Shown piece by piece: positions 39,401 to 49,539 of a DNA stretch of 64,000 nucleotides (its first letter is position 1; every line of letters begins with the position of its first letter). The notes below the pieces were generated by a model. That model was not told the origin of the DNA. It was given only the letters and a program-made list of their open reading frames with translations, and ran no database searches. Location of the stretch: positions 19,384,144-19,448,143 of the forward strand of contig CM038716.1 of the NCBI GenBank assembly GCA_021613375.1. Direction: 5' to 3'. The stretch is from Megaleporinus macrocephalus. Its lineage: Eukaryota; Chordata; Actinopteri; Characiformes; Anostomidae. The position numbers and the translations under genes are program-made.

Positions 39401-42400
39401 GTCTGAAAGTCCCACATTGTCCCTGGCCTGAAGCAACAACAGCAGCCATGTTTCCAAGCTGCAACAGCAGCAACAGTGGGAATCACTGTCTTGCAGTTCA
39501 TCATGAGACTACTAGTAAAGACTGTGCCTTATACCTGAAATTGTGTAGGGTTTCCAGGAAAAGGGACTTAGAAGAATCAGAATAATTTATTTTACCAAGT
39601 AAATCAATTTGTCTTGGTGAGGCAAACATGTAACAAGTACAATGTTACACTAATGAGCGTGACAATGCTTTGGCGAACAGATATATGAACATCTGTGCTT
39701 ATATCTGTACGGATATTCTACACATACAGTGCCTTGCAAAAGTATCCGGCCCCCTTGAACCTTTCAACCTTTTGCCACATTTCAGACTTCAAACATAAAG
39801 ATATGAAATTGTAATTTTTTGTGAAGAATCAACAACAAGTGGGACACAGTCATGAAGTGGAATGAAAGTTGTTGGATATTAACTGGATATAACTTTTTTT
39901 AGAAATAAAAAAACTAAAAAGTGGGGCGTGCAAAATTATTCGGCCCCTTTACTTTCAGTGCAGCAAACTCACCCCAGAAGTTCTGTGAGGATCTTTGAAT
40001 GATCCAATGTTGACCTAAATGACTGATGATGATAAACAGAATCCATCTGTGTGTAATCAAGTCTCCGTATAAATGCATCTGCTCTGTGATAGTCTCAAAG
40101 TTCTGTTTAAAGCGCAGAGAGCATCATGAAGACCAAGGAACACACCAGGCAGATCCGAGATACTGTTGTGGAAAAGTTTAAAGCCGGATTTGGATACAAA
40201 AAGATTTCCCAAGCTTTAAACATCTCAAGGAGCACTGTGCAAGTGATCATATTGAAATGGAAGGAGTTTCAGACCACTGCAAATCTACCAAGACCCAGCC
40301 ATCCCTCTAAACTTTCAGCTCAAACAAGAAGAAGACTGATCAGAGATGCAGCCAAGAGGCCCATGATCACTCTGGATGAACTGCAGAGATCTACAACTGA
40401 GGGGGGAGAATCTGTTCATAGGACAACAATCAGTTGTACACTGCACAAATCTGGCCTTTGGCAAGAAGAAAGCCATTTCTCAAAGATATCCATAAAAAGT
40501 CTTGTTTAAAGTTTGCCACAAGCCACCTGGGAGACACACCAAACATGTGGAAGAAGGTGCTCTGGTCAGATGAAGCCAAAATCGGAATTTTTGGCCACAA
40601 TGCAAAACATTGCGTTTGGCGTAAAAGCAACACAGCTCATCACCCTGAGCACACCATCCCCATGGTCAAACAAGGTGGTGGCAGCATCATGGTTTGGGCC
40701 TGCTTTTCTTCAGAAAGGACAGGGAAGATGGTTAAAACTGATTGGAAGATGGATGGAGCCAAATACAGGACCATTCTGGAAGAAAACCTGTTGGAGTCTG
40801 CAAAAGACCTGGGACTGGGACGGAGATTTACCTTTTAACGAGACAATGATCCAAAACATAAATCTAGAATGGAATGGTCCACAAATAAACGTATCCAGGT
40901 GTTAGAATGGCCAAGTCAAAGTCCAGACCTGAATCCAATCAAGAATCTGTGGAAAGAGCTGAAAACTGCTGCTCACAAACGCTCGCCATCCAACCTCACT
41001 GAGCTCGAGCTGTTTTGCACGGAATGATGGGCAAATATTTCAGTCTCTCAATGTGCAAAACTGATAGAGACATACCCCAAACAACCTGCAGCTGTAATCA
41101 CAGCAAAAGGTGGCGCTACAAAGTATTAACGCAGGGGGGCCAAATAATTCTGCAGTTGAACTCAATCAGGTCATGGGTGAGCTAGAGGTCATTCAGGAGA
41201 AGGGGAGTCTTTCTCACTTTATAATCTGTGATTTCTTGAAGGGCTTTCTAAGCTAAAGATGGGTCGCTAGCAGCTATGTGGCTTTTCAGCTTCTCTGAGT
41301 ATTTCTTCTTTCCCGCTTTAATCCTGTCCTCGCTCCTAAATTATGCGTCCTTTTCCCTCCGAAGCTCAGCTTAGCTGAGTTCAGCTGAGAACTACAGTTT
41401 ATTATTGCAGTATTTCACACGTGCTTTAGGTGAAATACAGCTGTCCTCGCAGAAACTGATGTATGATGTCACAGCGTCTGTGTACTTGTCCAGTCTGTCT
41501 GTCACTTGTTCCAACATAGTCCAGTTTGTGGATTTAAAGCAGCCCTCTAGCTTTTCAATATCCCCCCCTTGTCCAGCTGACAGGCTTGTTGGTTTTGAGT
41601 TTCTGCCTGTATGTCAGTATGAAGTGAACGAGATCAGAGTGTCCGAGAGCTGTGCGTGTGACGGCGTGGTAAGCATGTATAATAGTGGTGTAGCTGTGAT
41701 CCAAAATGTTAAAGACCCCCAGAATGACCAGCAGCGAGTCCGAATTCTCTCTCTTTATTTTCATTATCTCTTCGGCCAGCTGTTTCTGCACCTCGCGTGT
41801 AGACACCGACCAAGATGAAGGAAGAGAACTCTCTCAGTAGAAGGGTTTGCAGTTGATGAAGTGTCTCTAGATGTGGTGAGCGTGAACTGAACAGTACAGT
41901 GACGGCTCTACACCAGCAGTCGTCAGTGTAGAAGCAGATTCCTCTGGAAGCCGGGAACGTGCAGCATGCTGTTCTGGGTCTGATCAGAAAGCCAGGTCTC
42001 AGTGAAGCAGAGGGCAGATGCGTTTGGAAAGCCTTTGGTTTGAATGAGCAAAAGTAGTTCTGAGAGGTCGCAGATTGGAGAGGAGTATGGACAGTCTTAG
42101 CTGTACAAACACGCCTCCTCGTCTGCCCCTTTGCCGGGCCCTCCGCTGAATTCTCACTCGGCCAAGCAGAGCCAGCGCACCCGTTGTGAGAATTCAAAAA
42201 AGCCAGAGGGTTTTTGAATAAATTTTGGAATAAATCCAGTAAGAACGTTCTCCTTAAAGACCAGTAACGGTTCCCTGCATCTACTGACTGAATTTGACGT
42301 ACAACAAACTACTGTAACAAACAAAAACATGCACAAAACGTACAAGCTCCTCACCGAGGCAGCCATTCGCGGCACCATCTTGGAATGTCTTGCGCTCCTT

Positions 42401-45400
42401 GTGAGTATACATGCAAATTATTTACATAAGGGAGGACACACCAACACTTAGTGCCCATTACACCTATCTTGTCAGTAGAGGTTGGCCGGAAGGCAGAATT
42501 TCAGTCTGATAGTCGTAACTTAGGAAGGCAAACGGATGGAATTGCCAGTTGTCAATGGGAATGAGCACATCATGCAAAAGATGTTTTATGATTAAATTGA
42601 CCTTGCAGTGATATCATTAATGCCTGGTTGCATGGAGAGTGTTGTGAAAACATACTGGTGGCAGTAATCATCTCTAGATGCCTCTTTGTACTTTGAGTGA
42701 GTTTATTTTAAATTTGGTGGTATTCGCAAGGAAGCACCAGAGCTTTTATAAGTACCTGCCTCCATGTCTACAGATTGGAGGAAAGGCCTCAGTGCAGCTA
42801 GCAATGCTTTAATGTCCTAGACCGTCTCTATAACCTCATCCATGCATGTGCACTCTGCACTCAGGCATAGCAGGCTGGAGTGATATAGCTCATCTAAGAA
42901 CCCCATAGAGGACATTCACATAGTATCCACATAGTCAGTGCTGATGTAGAATACTGGTTCTGTAGCTGGAGGGATTGTTGTGTAAATACTTAGACCAATA
43001 TTGCTAATAACATATTTTTGAAAAGAAATTTTGTGAGAGGAGAATTGAGCATAAACAGGATTTTTAAACCACCTCTGGCACATTCATGCCACGTCTGGTT
43101 GTTAGGACGAATAAAACTGCACCTAGCAAAGACTCGTATTTAGCGTATTAAATTATAAATACTATTTGACCAGATGAGGATGGGTCTCACCTTATGAGTC
43201 TTGGTTCCTCCCAAGGATTCTTCCTCCAGTCTGAGGGAGTTTTTTTACTTGCCACTGTTGCCTCTGGCTTGTTCACTGGGGGATATATGTCATAATTATT
43301 TTCAAAACTTCTGTAAAGCTGCTTTAGGACAACATTGTTGTAAAAAGTGATATACAAATAAACTTGACTCTAAGTTAACATGTAATGGCAAATTTTTTTG
43401 AAACATCTGACACAAAATTTTGCTTAAAACTATTAAACACCATGCAAGATTTAGAAAAATATTTTTCCTGTTTTCAGTACAAATATCTTCTGCAGGTATT
43501 CTTGCAATAAAAATGTAAAAAATAAACATCTGTAGTACATACTGCAACTTTCAAATACATTTAGTCTGTCTGTTTGCTGATTGTATGCTTTGACTTGTGC
43601 TATCTCCACCTGCAGGTGGCACTATTCTACAATATCCCCACACCTACTGTACCCGCTACTTTGAGCATCAAAGCTAAGACTGATGGAAACTGCACAAAGC
43701 CATTTGGAAACATTCTGTCCATCAACTTCACCGTCTCGTAAGAATTTATTTCTGATTTTAAAACAACAACAAACTTACATCTAAAGTAAGAAGACTGGGG
43801 AATGATAACTTTTGGATGATAGAACAACATTTAGAGTCAAATGCAGGCATAAGCTAGATATAGGACATGGGAATTGCCAATTTTTATATTAATGTGAACG
43901 TATCTGCCCAGTGGCTATACTGATAAATAAACATTTATAAAAATGTACATAGGTACAAGGTACCTCAGTCAGCATTACACAAAAAATAACATTTAAACTC
44001 TTCACAAATGCAGTAAAATGAGAGTGCAGATAATGTAGCATTTTTATATTCTGCCTTTCCATTTTCTTCCAATAAATACACATCATGTTTGAAATATATT
44101 TGCAGATATCATTATGATTCTGTTATTACTGTTTGTGCCTAGATGCAACCTCAGTATGCACTCATATTACATAGGCTGCAGGTATTCACACAAACAATGC
44201 ATTAGACCACCTACTAAACATGCCCCCCAGTGAAGCGCAAGGTTTAAAAGGTGCAGAGTCAACAGTGAGCTTAGAATAGAAGAGAAAATTAAAGTTAAGT
44301 TATGAAAAGTTAGCAGAATTTCTTAACTTATTTTATTTCCACCAAGACGTTCTACAGGGGTGCAATTCTATTCCTGTTTGATCCTCACCAATATCTTCAA
44401 ATATGCTTTGTTTTGTTCTTGTTCTTGAGAAAGTGGTAATAAAAGTCATTTGTGTTCTTGGGGTGCATATATTATGATTACTTACCTAAAAACAAATCCT
44501 AAATAAGAACACAATGATCATGTCATGGCCCAGGCTGCCATGCCAGCCACCAGCAGAAGGCTCAGTCAGCACAGAGGGAGGCCTAGCAGGAAAAGGAGAA
44601 AGAACCTCAACGGAGTCTTGCTCTCTTGCTCTGGTCGAAGGCGGTCGCATGTCCTCCCTCTCCTCGCCTTATCTCTCTGCTTGGCTTCTCCTGTCTCGTG
44701 GCTGTTATTCTATTCTAGAGATTCTCTTCACACTGCTCTTCAAACCAAGAATCAATGGATTTGATTACACAGTCTCTCAACGCAATTGACACCATCTTCT
44801 CAACGAGAGGCCTGGGTTCGGGGGGAACCTGTTAGTCCTGCCGGAACGTTTGCTGGTGGATACGCGAGCGACGCGAGGGAGAAGTGGTGTGCCGTGGGCC
44901 TGGTGACTCTTTCTGTGGAGGACATGGAAGTAGTGTTCCTTTTTGCCACAATAATTACCGGGGTTTTGCTGATTGGATTAGGCATTTCTCTTTTATATTG
45001 TGAAGTTAAAGGAGTTAGGTCAGCTGTCCAGAGCCCTGAAAAGCTTCCTGACATGATTAATGCAGTGGGCAGAGCCGTGGGAACTCAGACTGTGACTTTT
45101 AATCGCAACCTGGAATACATCTTGATGACTTTTAACCGCAGCATGGAACATGTCTCAGAGAAGCTCTCAGCTTTGCAACGCTGTGTGGAAAAACTCGAGG
45201 ACTCTTTTGGACAGACGGAGTGAATGTGCTAAATTGGCGTGGAGCCACTCACCCAAACAACCCAAGTCTAATCTGGCTCCCATGTTATCAGCAATGGCCT
45301 TGGCCGAGTCTATTTGCTGCTGACAACAAAAATTCCCCCATGAGGACACTGTCTTGAGTAATCTCTTACTTGTCCCCACGCCTTCGCTGCTTAGCCCGGC

Positions 45401-46719
45401 CAAGTGCACCAGGCAGGTCTTCTGCGAGCGCCGAATTAATGGCTGCATGCGGGACGCTGTCCGGAGCTTGGTGTTTGTTTCAATTTACCCTTACCACGTA
45501 CCCGTTGCTAGTTTTGTCTTTAGTCTATTGAGTGTGCCTTTCTGCCGAGGTGCTCTTTGGAGTGCAGTCTGGGGGTTTAGACTTTTTTTCCCCTCTGCTC
45601 TCCCCCATGTATCACTCTTATGTTCTGACTTGCCTGTCTTCCTGTCCTGTCCCCCCTCCCACTCTCCCTAAACCTTATACTTGTATGTTATGGACTGGTT
45701 GATGATAATTCTGCCAGTTCTTGTACTTGTGACTGTGTGACAATAAAGGCCCTGCTTGATTGATTGATTCCCAGGCTCCTTAGAGGCAATCAGTACTGAC
45801 TGGGCACACCTGTGCAGCCCCATACTTCAGCCACAAACACCAGTCTGCATCACCCCTTTATAGAGTGGCAGGAAAAAGAAAAAGAAAAAGATAAAGATAG
45901 CAAAACGAAAAGATATAGTGTCTTGATTTAAAAAAATAGAAGTTTGAATTCATTTATTACATTTTTGTTAATTATTATTTTATACGCAGCAGCTGCTGTT
46001 TACATTGTTTAAACATTTCATGACGAATGGAGCAAAATAGCCTGGTTTCATTAACATATCGAAAATAAAGAACATTTTCCAACTCTATTTTTTTGTTGCT
46101 ATTTTTGAAAATGTTTTTTTTTTTGGATAGTAACGATTTACTTCACATCTGTAAGATTATTGGTTATAAATATTGTCTCACTCTTGTATACCTGGAGTTT
46201 TCCATTACCTGATTACCAAAGTACACGTAAACATGGTGAATAAATTACTGTTAAAGTCATCAGAATTATCAGTTATCAGAATTACTGCATGTAAACACAC
46301 TTCATTACAAGAACTGTGAGTGTTTACTGTGACCACATTAAGACACACATTCTGTTGTGCCTCATGCCCATTGAAATAGTTTTATTCTGTGAGTAAATTT
46401 GGAGTGCTCTGCCAGTGTTAAGTGAAGTCTCCCAACAGCACACCTTTATGACACAAAGACCTTTTTACAAATACTATCTTTGTGTATGTTGTATGTTACT
46501 GTTTGCTAAACCTCAATTTAATGACTGACTAACTACTGGGTAAGTAACAAATGTGTTTGATTTGTTTTGTTTGTTTGTTTTTTTCAGATATGATGGGGAA
46601 TTAAACAGCACCAACATGGTCATAGTGGATATAAAAATCTTATCAGGATTCACAGCAGATCCTAGTGATGTAAGTAATAGAAGGTGTGTGTTTGTGTGTG
46701 TTTGTGTGTGGGTGTGTGG

Positions 46720-46751
<32 letters not shown>

Positions 46752-48167
46752 AAATTTTTTGGTATATGAAATAGTTTCTGTGTATTCAAGTGTTTAAGTA
46801 GTAATTAAGAAGAATTTGTTTCTTCAGTTAAAAAACCTCCCACTTGTGGAACGGGTCGATTCCAAAGATGACCATGTTATCATGTATATGAAAGAGGTGA
46901 GAAAACACACTGTTCAATACTCCTCAGCAAAGGCGTAGGAGTGGGTTTGATGCATCAATTATATATCAAAGCCCACCATATCCCCTAAAATATTACCTAT
47001 ATGCTGATTCCACTGTAAGTAAGGTAGTGAATCACTGTATATATAGTGACATAGAACAACATTTGTGGAATTATGGTAAACTGTTTATTATTAGATAAAT
47101 CCAATTAAAGCTCACTTTACAAACTAAACAGGTTACTCCACATTACATGCTACTGTTATCAGAAAACTTTTAACTTATACATGAAATGTATATAGAAATA
47201 TATACATATAACCACAAAATGATAAATAAATGAACGTAAGGTGTTCTGACTAGACAATGATTAATGTTAGAGGGTAAGGCTGTGTCCCAAACAGCACACT
47301 CTAGAACATTACATACTGCACTACTGAAAGCACTTCTAATGATGGTGTCCTTTTATTTATTCATTCATTTATTTTTTTTATTTATTATATTTTATGTTAA
47401 ATGCATTTAGTGTAGAAGCAGTCTGCAGTTTGGGACGCAGCCAAAGAATAATGTAGCTTTCTGACTAAAGTTAATATTAATGTTAGCTCAAACCCTCCTA
47501 GTCTGTTGCCATGACAACACATTATAGAAAAGCTGTTTTTATTCCAGTATATATGGTCATTGTTGCTATTCATTGCTCTCATCACTGACCGCGTGTTTAA
47601 ATCTGGCACAAACTACTCAACGCTCCAACTAGGTGAGAGCAGTGAAGCTGCTGACTGCAGGATTTTTCTGAACAGGCATCTCAACACAAGCCTACCAAAG
47701 TGAAAGACCCAGAGCACCTAACAACCAGAGCCAGTTGCTAACATCAAACACAGCTTGTGAATTGCGAACGCTAGTTATTCATATGGTTCTAATTTATTTA
47801 TTTATTTATTTTATATTATTATTAAACTTGATCGCCTGTCTGTAAATCACTTTTTTGGTATGAAAATAAATAATTTATCTATAAATAAAGTTATTGTTAT
47901 TATTAAATTATTAATATCTAATGTATGTAACAGGTTCCTCGAGATACTCCTATGAATTATAAGCTACATCTTAAACAGCTGCTTCCAATCAAGAAGCTCA
48001 AACCAGCTGTGATCAAAGTTTATGATTACTACCAAACAAGTAAGATGTTCCTAAACTACCTGATTCTTACACTATTACTGTAATTGTACTGCTTTCATTA
48101 ACTGATTTAACATCCTCTTCTTTCAGGTGACCAGTCTGAGACAGAGTACTCCTCCCCCTGTGTGTGA
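19741..48167 (+). CDS. a2m-like: Alpha-2-macroglobulin-like protease inhibitor, complete, 34 exons
   Basis: Exons: 19741-19826, 22715-22895, 23025-23181, 26609-26661, 26830-26850, 26963-27128, 27206-27290, 27454-27571, 30708-30828, 30964-31073, 31176-31346, 31431-31667, 31766-31978, 32100-32246, 32700-32843, 33392-33482, 33667-33778, 34669-34894, 34982-35108, 35208-35329, 35410-35461, 35571-35654, 36829-37005, 37100-37175, 37302-37458, 37541-37615, 37966-38128, 38223-38413, 38523-38735, 43616-43737, 46588-46669, 46828-46896, 47934-48039, 48127-48167. All borders are GT/AG and phases agree; the sum is 4296 nt (1431 residues plus stop), close to human A2M (1474). Order: signal peptide, macroglobulin domains ([32 protein letters not shown]), bait region (exons 15-17), FFPETWIW, thioester GCGEQN (exon 23), alpha-helical thioester domain ([16 protein letters not shown]), receptor-binding domain (KVYDYY). 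The 21-nt exon 5 is a family hallmark. The protein should be secreted and trap proteases after bait cleavage. Ovostatin-like or A2M-like-1 paralogy cannot be excluded. Confidence 0.95.
20508..21118. repeat. Foldback AT-rich repeat, copy 2, with a Tc1-like terminus
   Basis: Second copy of the repeat at 18357-18953, inside A2M intron 1. It shares the TACCGTCAATCACAT start, the hairpin and the AAAT/TTTA arms. Its right end continues further than copy 1, through GGGTGTTCAAATACTTATTTTCCTCACT, up to a TA dinucleotide, as expected of a Tc1/mariner end flanked by its TA target. Confidence 0.75.
21115..21300. repeat. (TA)n microsatellite array with TTCACTATA interruptions
   Basis: Long TA runs broken at regular places by TTCACTA and by GTATATA. 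The array starts exactly at the TA edge of the preceding Tc1-like end and may have grown from it. Confidence 0.9.
21311..22280. mobile_element. Tc1-like element remnant split by a MITE
   Basis: The left piece (21311-21412) begins GTTCACTACTGTGCAAAAGC, similar to a known style of fish Tc1 terminal repeat. The right piece (22096-22280) is matched by 39190-39310 in A2M intron 29, including GCTTTAGCTTAATGAAGTAC-like sequence. Between them lies a separate palindromic MITE. No transposase frame remains. Confidence 0.5.
21413..22095. mobile_element. Palindromic non-autonomous transposon (MITE, hAT-like)
   Basis: Terminal inverted repeats: GCCATAACATTAAAACCACC near 21421 pairs with GGTGGTTTTAACGTTATGGC near 22063-22082. 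Inner segments are also inverted copies of each other (TGATCAGACACAG against CTGTGTCTGATC; CTCAGCACTGCAGTGACAC and its partner). It has no coding capacity. The right end is followed by GGATCGCTGCA. Partial relatives occur at 51490-51690 and 54862-55015. A short GAACT tandem repeat sits at about 21540-21564. The hAT assignment is recalled and unverified. Confidence 0.75.
23420..26600. other. A2M intron 3, packed with old DNA-transposon-like repeats
   Basis: This 3.4-kb intron lacks coding sequence. At 23640-24520 are two GC-richer blocks with GTGTGAACGC and ATTCACACGGCCAGTGACGC motifs and an ATTTTAAATGAAAG core, resembling non-autonomous DNA transposons of fish. TTGTGTTAGAACTTCCGGT near 24668 is mirrored by ACTGGAAGTTCTAACACAAA near 26139-26160, an inverted repeat spanning about 1.5 kb. 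Near 26500-26540 another transposon-like end (GCATCCAAACTTTTTTAGAA) lies just upstream of exon 4. Confidence 0.4.
25385..26110. repeat. Degenerate AGTATACTT-rich repeat
   Basis: Dozens of AGTATACTT, AGTTTACTT and GTACTT variants in both directions over about 700 bp, with no coding frame. It lies inside the inverted repeat noted for this intron and may be its internal sequence. Confidence 0.6.
27845..28520. repeat. a2m-like: 65-bp minisatellite in A2M intron 8
   Basis: About ten head-to-tail units of 65 bp. Each carries GATCAGTTATTAATCTCAG, ACTGAGCTCTGCTAAAGTC and TGAGTAGACTGATAAATCA. GATCAG starts at 27922 and recurs every 65 bp to about 28442. Units are nearly identical apart from one or two sites; the first and last are more divergent. 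Confidence 0.95.
28545..30610 (-). mobile_element. BEL/Pao retrotransposon remnant, antisense in A2M intron 8
   Basis: On the minus strand, from high to low coordinate: an RT/RNase H segment at 29971-29756 with [37 protein letters not shown] and [20 protein letters not shown]. Then an HPIV-type zinc-binding remnant near 29200-29100. Then the integrase core at 28982-28687 with [35 protein letters not shown] and [15 protein letters not shown]. These blocks are diagnostic of BEL/Pao pol. Many stops and frame changes; no LTRs or gag recognised. Its right end is marked by poly-T tracts at 30632-30668, just before exon 9. Confidence 0.85.
32524..32589. repeat. (TA)n microsatellite in A2M intron 14
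   Basis: Pure TA run. A short C-rich tract lies 90 bp upstream at 32432-32448. Confidence 0.95.
32700..33778 (+). other. a2m-like: A2M bait-region exons 15-17
   Basis: Exon 15 starts with VFNLLTS and holds the acidic [11 protein letters not shown] segment. The bait should lie between VPECLHV and [11 protein letters not shown]. It includes dibasic sites in VKPRRSLF, further basic residues in VHDR, GLK and YKGIRYF, and two aromatic clusters, offering cleavage sites for trypsin-, chymotrypsin- and elastase-like enzymes. Bait regions are the most variable part of the family, so lack of resemblance here is expected. The exact borders are inferred from flanking conserved sequence. Confidence 0.7.
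33940..34345. repeat. a2m-like: Degenerate ~50-bp minisatellite in A2M intron 17
   Basis: Repeats built on TAGAGCTTAGACAGCTAGAG followed by CTGAGGAACCATGACCTAGA. Middle units (about 34150-34260) are nearly identical; outer units diverge and vary in length. Confidence 0.85.
36423..36486. repeat. (TA)n microsatellite in A2M intron 22
   Basis: Pure TA run, 340 bp upstream of the thioester exon. Confidence 0.95.
36829..37005 (+). other. a2m-like: A2M thioester exon (exon 23)
   Basis: Encodes [21 protein letters not shown]. Codons for GCGEQN lie at 36885-36902: cysteine and glutamine form the internal beta-cysteinyl gamma-glutamyl thioester, used to link covalently to trapped proteases. Exon border phases match the equivalent exon of the second copy at 59505-59681. 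Confidence 0.95.
39190..39310. repeat. Fragment shared with the Tc1-like remnant at 22130-22280
   Basis: Both contain CCAGACATT-CATGAA-GTATT and GCTTTAGCTTAATGAAGTAC-like blocks in the same orientation. A terminal relic with no coding sequence. Confidence 0.6.
39726..41160 (+). mobile_element. Tc1-like DNA transposon with broken transposase, right outer repeat missing
   Basis: The left end begins ACAGTGCCTTGCAAAAGTAT after a TA. A second inner repeat (GCAAAATTATTCGGCCCC) follows at about 39930, the IR/DR arrangement of many fish Tc1 elements. The transposase starts at 40126 with a paired-type helix-turn-helix ([19 protein letters not shown]), then shifts frame near 40440. It continues with LWSDEAKI (first Asp), a stop at the end of [17 protein letters not shown] (second Asp) and [11 protein letters not shown]. 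The usual catalytic Glu of PIENLW is Lys here (AAG). Another stop follows at 41026. The right end near 41130-41155 matches the inner but not the outer left repeat. Clearly immobile. Confidence 0.9.
41165..42400 (-). mobile_element. Antisense LINE fragment, APE endonuclease region
   Basis: Minus-strand frames give the N-terminal half of a fish non-LTR ORF2: near 42190-41960 a protein-like start; 41945-41820 with [20 protein letters not shown] and SPHLETL; then [12 protein letters not shown]; 41806-41555 with KQLAEEI, the LGVFN remnant of the endonuclease GDFN motif, [22 protein letters not shown] and YRQKL. Near 41330-41165 lies the linker to the RT ([20 protein letters not shown]). Frames change at least three times and the RT itself is absent. 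The element ends where the Tc1 copy begins, so one may have inserted into the other. Confidence 0.85.
43143..43375 (+). repeat. Solo 3' tail of the L2-like element
   Basis: Closely matches 2100-2310: TACTATTTGACCAGATGAGG, CTCCAGTCTGAGGGAG, TTCACTGGGGGATATAT and TTGTTGTAAAAAGTG-ATA, ending AATAAACTTGACT. A strongly 5'-truncated insertion inside A2M intron 29. Confidence 0.85.
44514..45765 (+). pseudogene. Unidentified membrane/coiled-coil ORF, frameshifted, with retroelement-like 3' end
   Basis: The main frame 44786-45223 encodes [18 protein letters not shown], a hydrophobic membrane segment ([23 protein letters not shown]) and a C-terminal helix with heptad-like spacing ([37 protein letters not shown]). 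Upstream frames add a basic stretch (SRKRRKN), a hydrophobic leader ([15 protein letters not shown]) and [13 protein letters not shown]. Joining them needs at least two frame changes, so the gene is broken. Downstream non-coding sequence ends GTGACAATAAAGGCC followed by TGATTGATTGATT at 45740-45768, like a retroposed 3' end. I recall similar repeated proteins in fish but cannot name the family. It lies in A2M intron 30. Confidence 0.5.
46683..46750. repeat. (TG)n microsatellite in A2M intron 31
   Basis: Interrupted TG repeat. The equivalent intron of the second A2M copy has an AC repeat (54782-54843, i.e. TG on its coding strand), so the tract predates the duplication. Confidence 0.9.
47934..48167 (+). 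other. a2m-like: A2M exons 33-34: end of receptor-binding domain
   Basis: Exon 33 encodes [16 protein letters not shown], then [16 protein letters not shown]; exon 34 adds [13 protein letters not shown] and the stop at 48165-48167. KVYDYY is conserved at this place across A2M proteins, and the domain is the part recognised by the LRP1 scavenger receptor in mammals. Confidence 0.9.
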
Positions 48168-48272
48168 GCGTCCAGATCTGCAGCCTTAGTACAAGACACA
48201 GAAAAGATATTTTCTGTATGCTCATTTTATTTTTTGTTGTAAACAGAGAACAGATTAAGACTAATTTTGTCA

Positions 48273-48278
48273 AATAAA
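48273..48278 (+). promoter_or_regulatory. a2m-like: Polyadenylation signal of the first A2M gene
   Basis: AATAAA lies 105 bp after the stop codon, within CAAATAAATATG. Confidence 0.6.
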
Positions 48279-48279
48279 T

Positions 48280-49500
48280 ATGAACTTTAAGCGACTCTGT
48301 GCTGCTTCGTGGTTGAAACCAGTAAAGAACAAATGTAAGACTCAAAACTCAGTTTAATATAAACTGCATGCCAAAAAACTTACAAAAATACAGTCTAAAC
48401 TCTAGATATTCCAAAAAGTACAAGTTAACCAATACAGCTAAATCAACAATGAATACATCAAACAACACAGGAAGGATAACAAGGAGAAATGGCTATGTAT
48501 TTATATAATGTGGTATATATCTGACACTCAAATTGGGGTAACAGAGCTCTGAAGGTCATAAGTCAAGCCCCAAGCACTGATTTAACAGTTATGCACAGTT
48601 ACAAAGGGAATTTTTTTAGAGGTTTTGACTCGAGTCCCAAATTTGATTACTTCAGACTCAACACAGCAGAATTGCAAAAGGCTTGTCACTCAATTTTGAT
48701 TTTAGCACCAATGACTCTGACTCTGACTAAAACTAGAAGCTTCCAATAAGCTCTTAAACTCTATTCATACCGGACAAACTTACCTGGCTAACATTTAGCT
48801 CATGGCATTTACACAAATCAGAGCTGCTATGGCTCTTCTGTTTGTTTTGATTGGATGATTTCAATGTCCAAAACGTACCATCCATGACTTTAAAATACAC
48901 AAAATAATGTTTTCCTTCAATCAGTTTCTAATGTGTAATGTTAGTTCATGACCTCATTCAGTCCTGAAAACTTGCTTTACTTTTAATGTAAGTCAATGGA
49001 ACCAGAAATCTTTCAGAGCTATTTTGGAGTTCTTATATTGATCCATTCATCATGAAATACAGAAACAACGTAAACAACCATTGCCATGTTCAAATGATGT
49101 TGCAAACTCAAAATGACAAAAATGGAGATACTTGTTTTTCATTGGACAGCGATAATATGCTGTTCGACTTTAGAACATTCAGGCACACTTTATATAAACT
49201 GTCTCATATAACAGTGCACACAATATACAAATTGATGTTGTAGGCACAGCAGCTGCTGATATGACTGAAAGTAACTTCATTCATTAATGTCTGGATTGAT
49301 ACTGTAATGTATGGTATTTCTCTCTATAATCTCCTGTAATCTGTAATTAAATTCTATGGAAATGCCCATCTGTTTACAAAAGTAACGTTCAGAAAGTGTA
49401 ACATGATTACTTTACCAAATCACGTAAATTAATATCAATCAATAATTTGATTCTAAAATCAATAGACATCTGTCTATTGAGACAGAAGACAGAACATCAC
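48280..49500. other. Spacer after the first A2M gene, no gene seen
   Basis: AT-rich, only short frames, and no repeat I can name. Confidence 0.4.
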
Positions 49501-49539
49501 TTAAATACGTTACTACAGGTTAATTGCTGGGAATGTAAG

